Assembly (NCBI RefSeq): GCF_007197575.1
Contig: NZ_CP041616.1
Location: 3,286,001 to 3,350,000 of the forward strand
From: Ornithinimicrobium ciconiae
Lineage (GTDB): Bacteria > Actinomycetota > Actinomycetes > Actinomycetales > Dermatophilaceae
Length of the DNA stretch: 64,000 nucleotides
Direction: 5' to 3'
Shown: positions 63,367-64,000 of the stretch, one piece after another
Layout: each line of letters begins with the position of its first letter
How positions within the stretch are numbered: position 1 is the stretch's first letter
Notes under the pieces: model-generated
Database searches by the model: none
Seen by the model: only the letters and a program-made list of their open reading frames with translations
Told to the model about the DNA's origin: nothing
Position numbers and translations under genes: made by a program

Positions 63367-64000
63367 GCGGACGAGGGGACGCAACCCTCTGCCGGCCCTG
63401 GTCGCAGGACTTCAGGCACACGCAGGGGATTCCGCAGTCGGTCAGAACAGGTCGCGGTGCCGCGCCGGAGGTTTCGTGCTGGTCAGGGCCCTGCGCAACC
63501 CTTGACCCCGACTCGCGATGGTCTGGCATGGCCCACCCCGTGACCGATGCTGCCCGGTGCGCGAGGTCAAGGGCCAGCACCATCTCGGGCGGCCAGACGT
63601 ATTCGTCGTCGCACCGGTAGCCACGCAGCCAGGGCACCCCGTCGACGACGCGAAGATAGAACCCCTTCGGGAATGCGGGGTCGTCAGTGACCGGGGCCGA
63701 CGCCACGTGGAGAGACCCGGAGGGCACCCGACCCGCGGACATGATCGAGTCCGGGGCATCCGCCTGGTCGCGAAGAGCCAGCCGCAGGTCGGGTCCAGCC
63801 ACCAGGGGGCACAGGGTGAGGCCCTGGTCGAGCGCTGCGGTGAAGACCGCCGACTGGCTGCCACCCTCCGGCAGACCGAGCTCTCCGACCGTGCGCGTGA
63901 CAATCCGCAGGGTCTGCACGTCCGGTAGGTCGAAATCGGGTTGCTCCAGGAGCGTCTCGGCGAACGCGTTGAGCTGCACCCCGGCGGCGCTCAGTGCGGC
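63302..64000 (-). CDS. Unrecognised protein, 5' end outside the window
   Basis: The minus-strand frame is open to the window edge and reads SAAGVQLNAFAETLLEQPDF from the edge; GTG 63979 is an internal possibility. The believable part (to about residue 150) contains GGSQSAVFTAALDQGLTLCP, a strand SGSLHVASAP and WLRGYRCDDEYVWPPEMVLA. The last 70 codons are low in likeness to a normal protein and overlap the preceding gene by 65 bases, so the real end may lie near 63500 after a frameshift. No function is offered. Confidence 0.45.
   Translation of the reverse strand, partial: AALSAAGVQLNAFAETLLEQPDFDLPDVQTLRIVTRTVGELGLPEGGSQSAVFTAALDQGLTLCPLVAGPDLRLALRDQADAPDSIMSAGRVPSGSLHVASAPVTDDPAFPKGFYLRVVDGVPWLRGYRCDDEYVWPPEMVLALDLAHRAASVTGWAMPDHRESGSRVAQGPDQHETSGAAPRPVLTDCGIPCVCLKSCDQGRQRVASPRPLTQHSRVPPPRLRRTGLQRPS

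Overview
The window is a piece of a high-GC actinobacterial chromosome. Codon use, GTG starts, a Tat-type leader, PucR, ROK and GntR regulators, and MtnK/MtnA and DUF917 families together suggest a member of the Micrococcales, perhaps close to Ornithinimicrobium or Janibacter. That placement is inference. I saw no rRNA, tRNA or CRISPR array.

Layout: (1) 1-5.8 kb holds the end of a CaiB-type CoA transferase, then an acyl-CoA dehydrogenase/TetR pair present twice. One copy is decayed (345-842) and one intact (3263-5170); between them lie a secreted CHAP/B-lectin protein and a broken membrane gene. (2) 5.9-12.2 kb is a nucleoside salvage locus: LysR, pseudouridine-5'-phosphate glycosidase, PfkB kinase, MFS transporter, frameshifted nucleoside hydrolase and ribokinase. 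(3) 12.3-21 kb holds a truncated ROK protein, then an NCS1 permease, a HyuA-type hydantoinase subunit, three consecutive DUF917 (S-methyl-thiohydantoin desulfurase family) proteins and a PucR regulator. (4) 21-24.4 kb holds a 2OG-Fe(II) oxygenase pseudogene and an antitoxin/PIN toxin pair. (5) 24.5-37.5 kb is a sugar-phosphate locus: class II aldolase/SDR fusion, split transketolase, RuBisCO-like protein, HepT/MntA pair, GntR regulator, MtnA-like isomerase, sugar ABC importer and MtnK-like kinase. A shared operator, GTTGTCTGACAAC, ties its two halves together.

(6) 37.6-39.3 kb holds an SQR-like flavoprotein (frameshifted) and an SRPBCC protein. (7) 39.6-49.7 kb is a type I restriction-modification island: GIY-YIG protein, HsdR, HsdS, HsdM, an HTH plus degenerate methylase-like protein and, divergently, a coiled-coil protein with a nuclease-like C-terminus. 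(8) 49.7-53.5 kb holds two small exported proteins, a frameshifted NucS-like nuclease and an IS110-family transposase. (9) 54.0-59.3 kb is lower in GC and carries a DNA methyltransferase convergent with a three-gene operon of Rad50-like ATPase, middle component and PD-(D/E)XK nuclease. This looks like a Lamassu/ABC-three-component defence system with its own methylase and is the strongest candidate for an undescribed system. (10) 59.5-64 kb holds IS30 debris, a DUF4287/DUF5655 protein, toxin-antitoxin remnants, a DUF1761 pseudogene and unrecognised genes.

How genes work together: the sugar locus plausibly imports an aldopentose such as 5-methylthioribose or 5-deoxyribose. MtnK would phosphorylate it, MtnA would isomerise it, and the aldolase/SDR would cleave the product to DHAP and an aldehyde. 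The RuBisCO-like protein and split transketolase would form a second branch. Several genes across the window carry single-base frameshifts, often at short G or C runs, so some broken genes may be sequencing errors.
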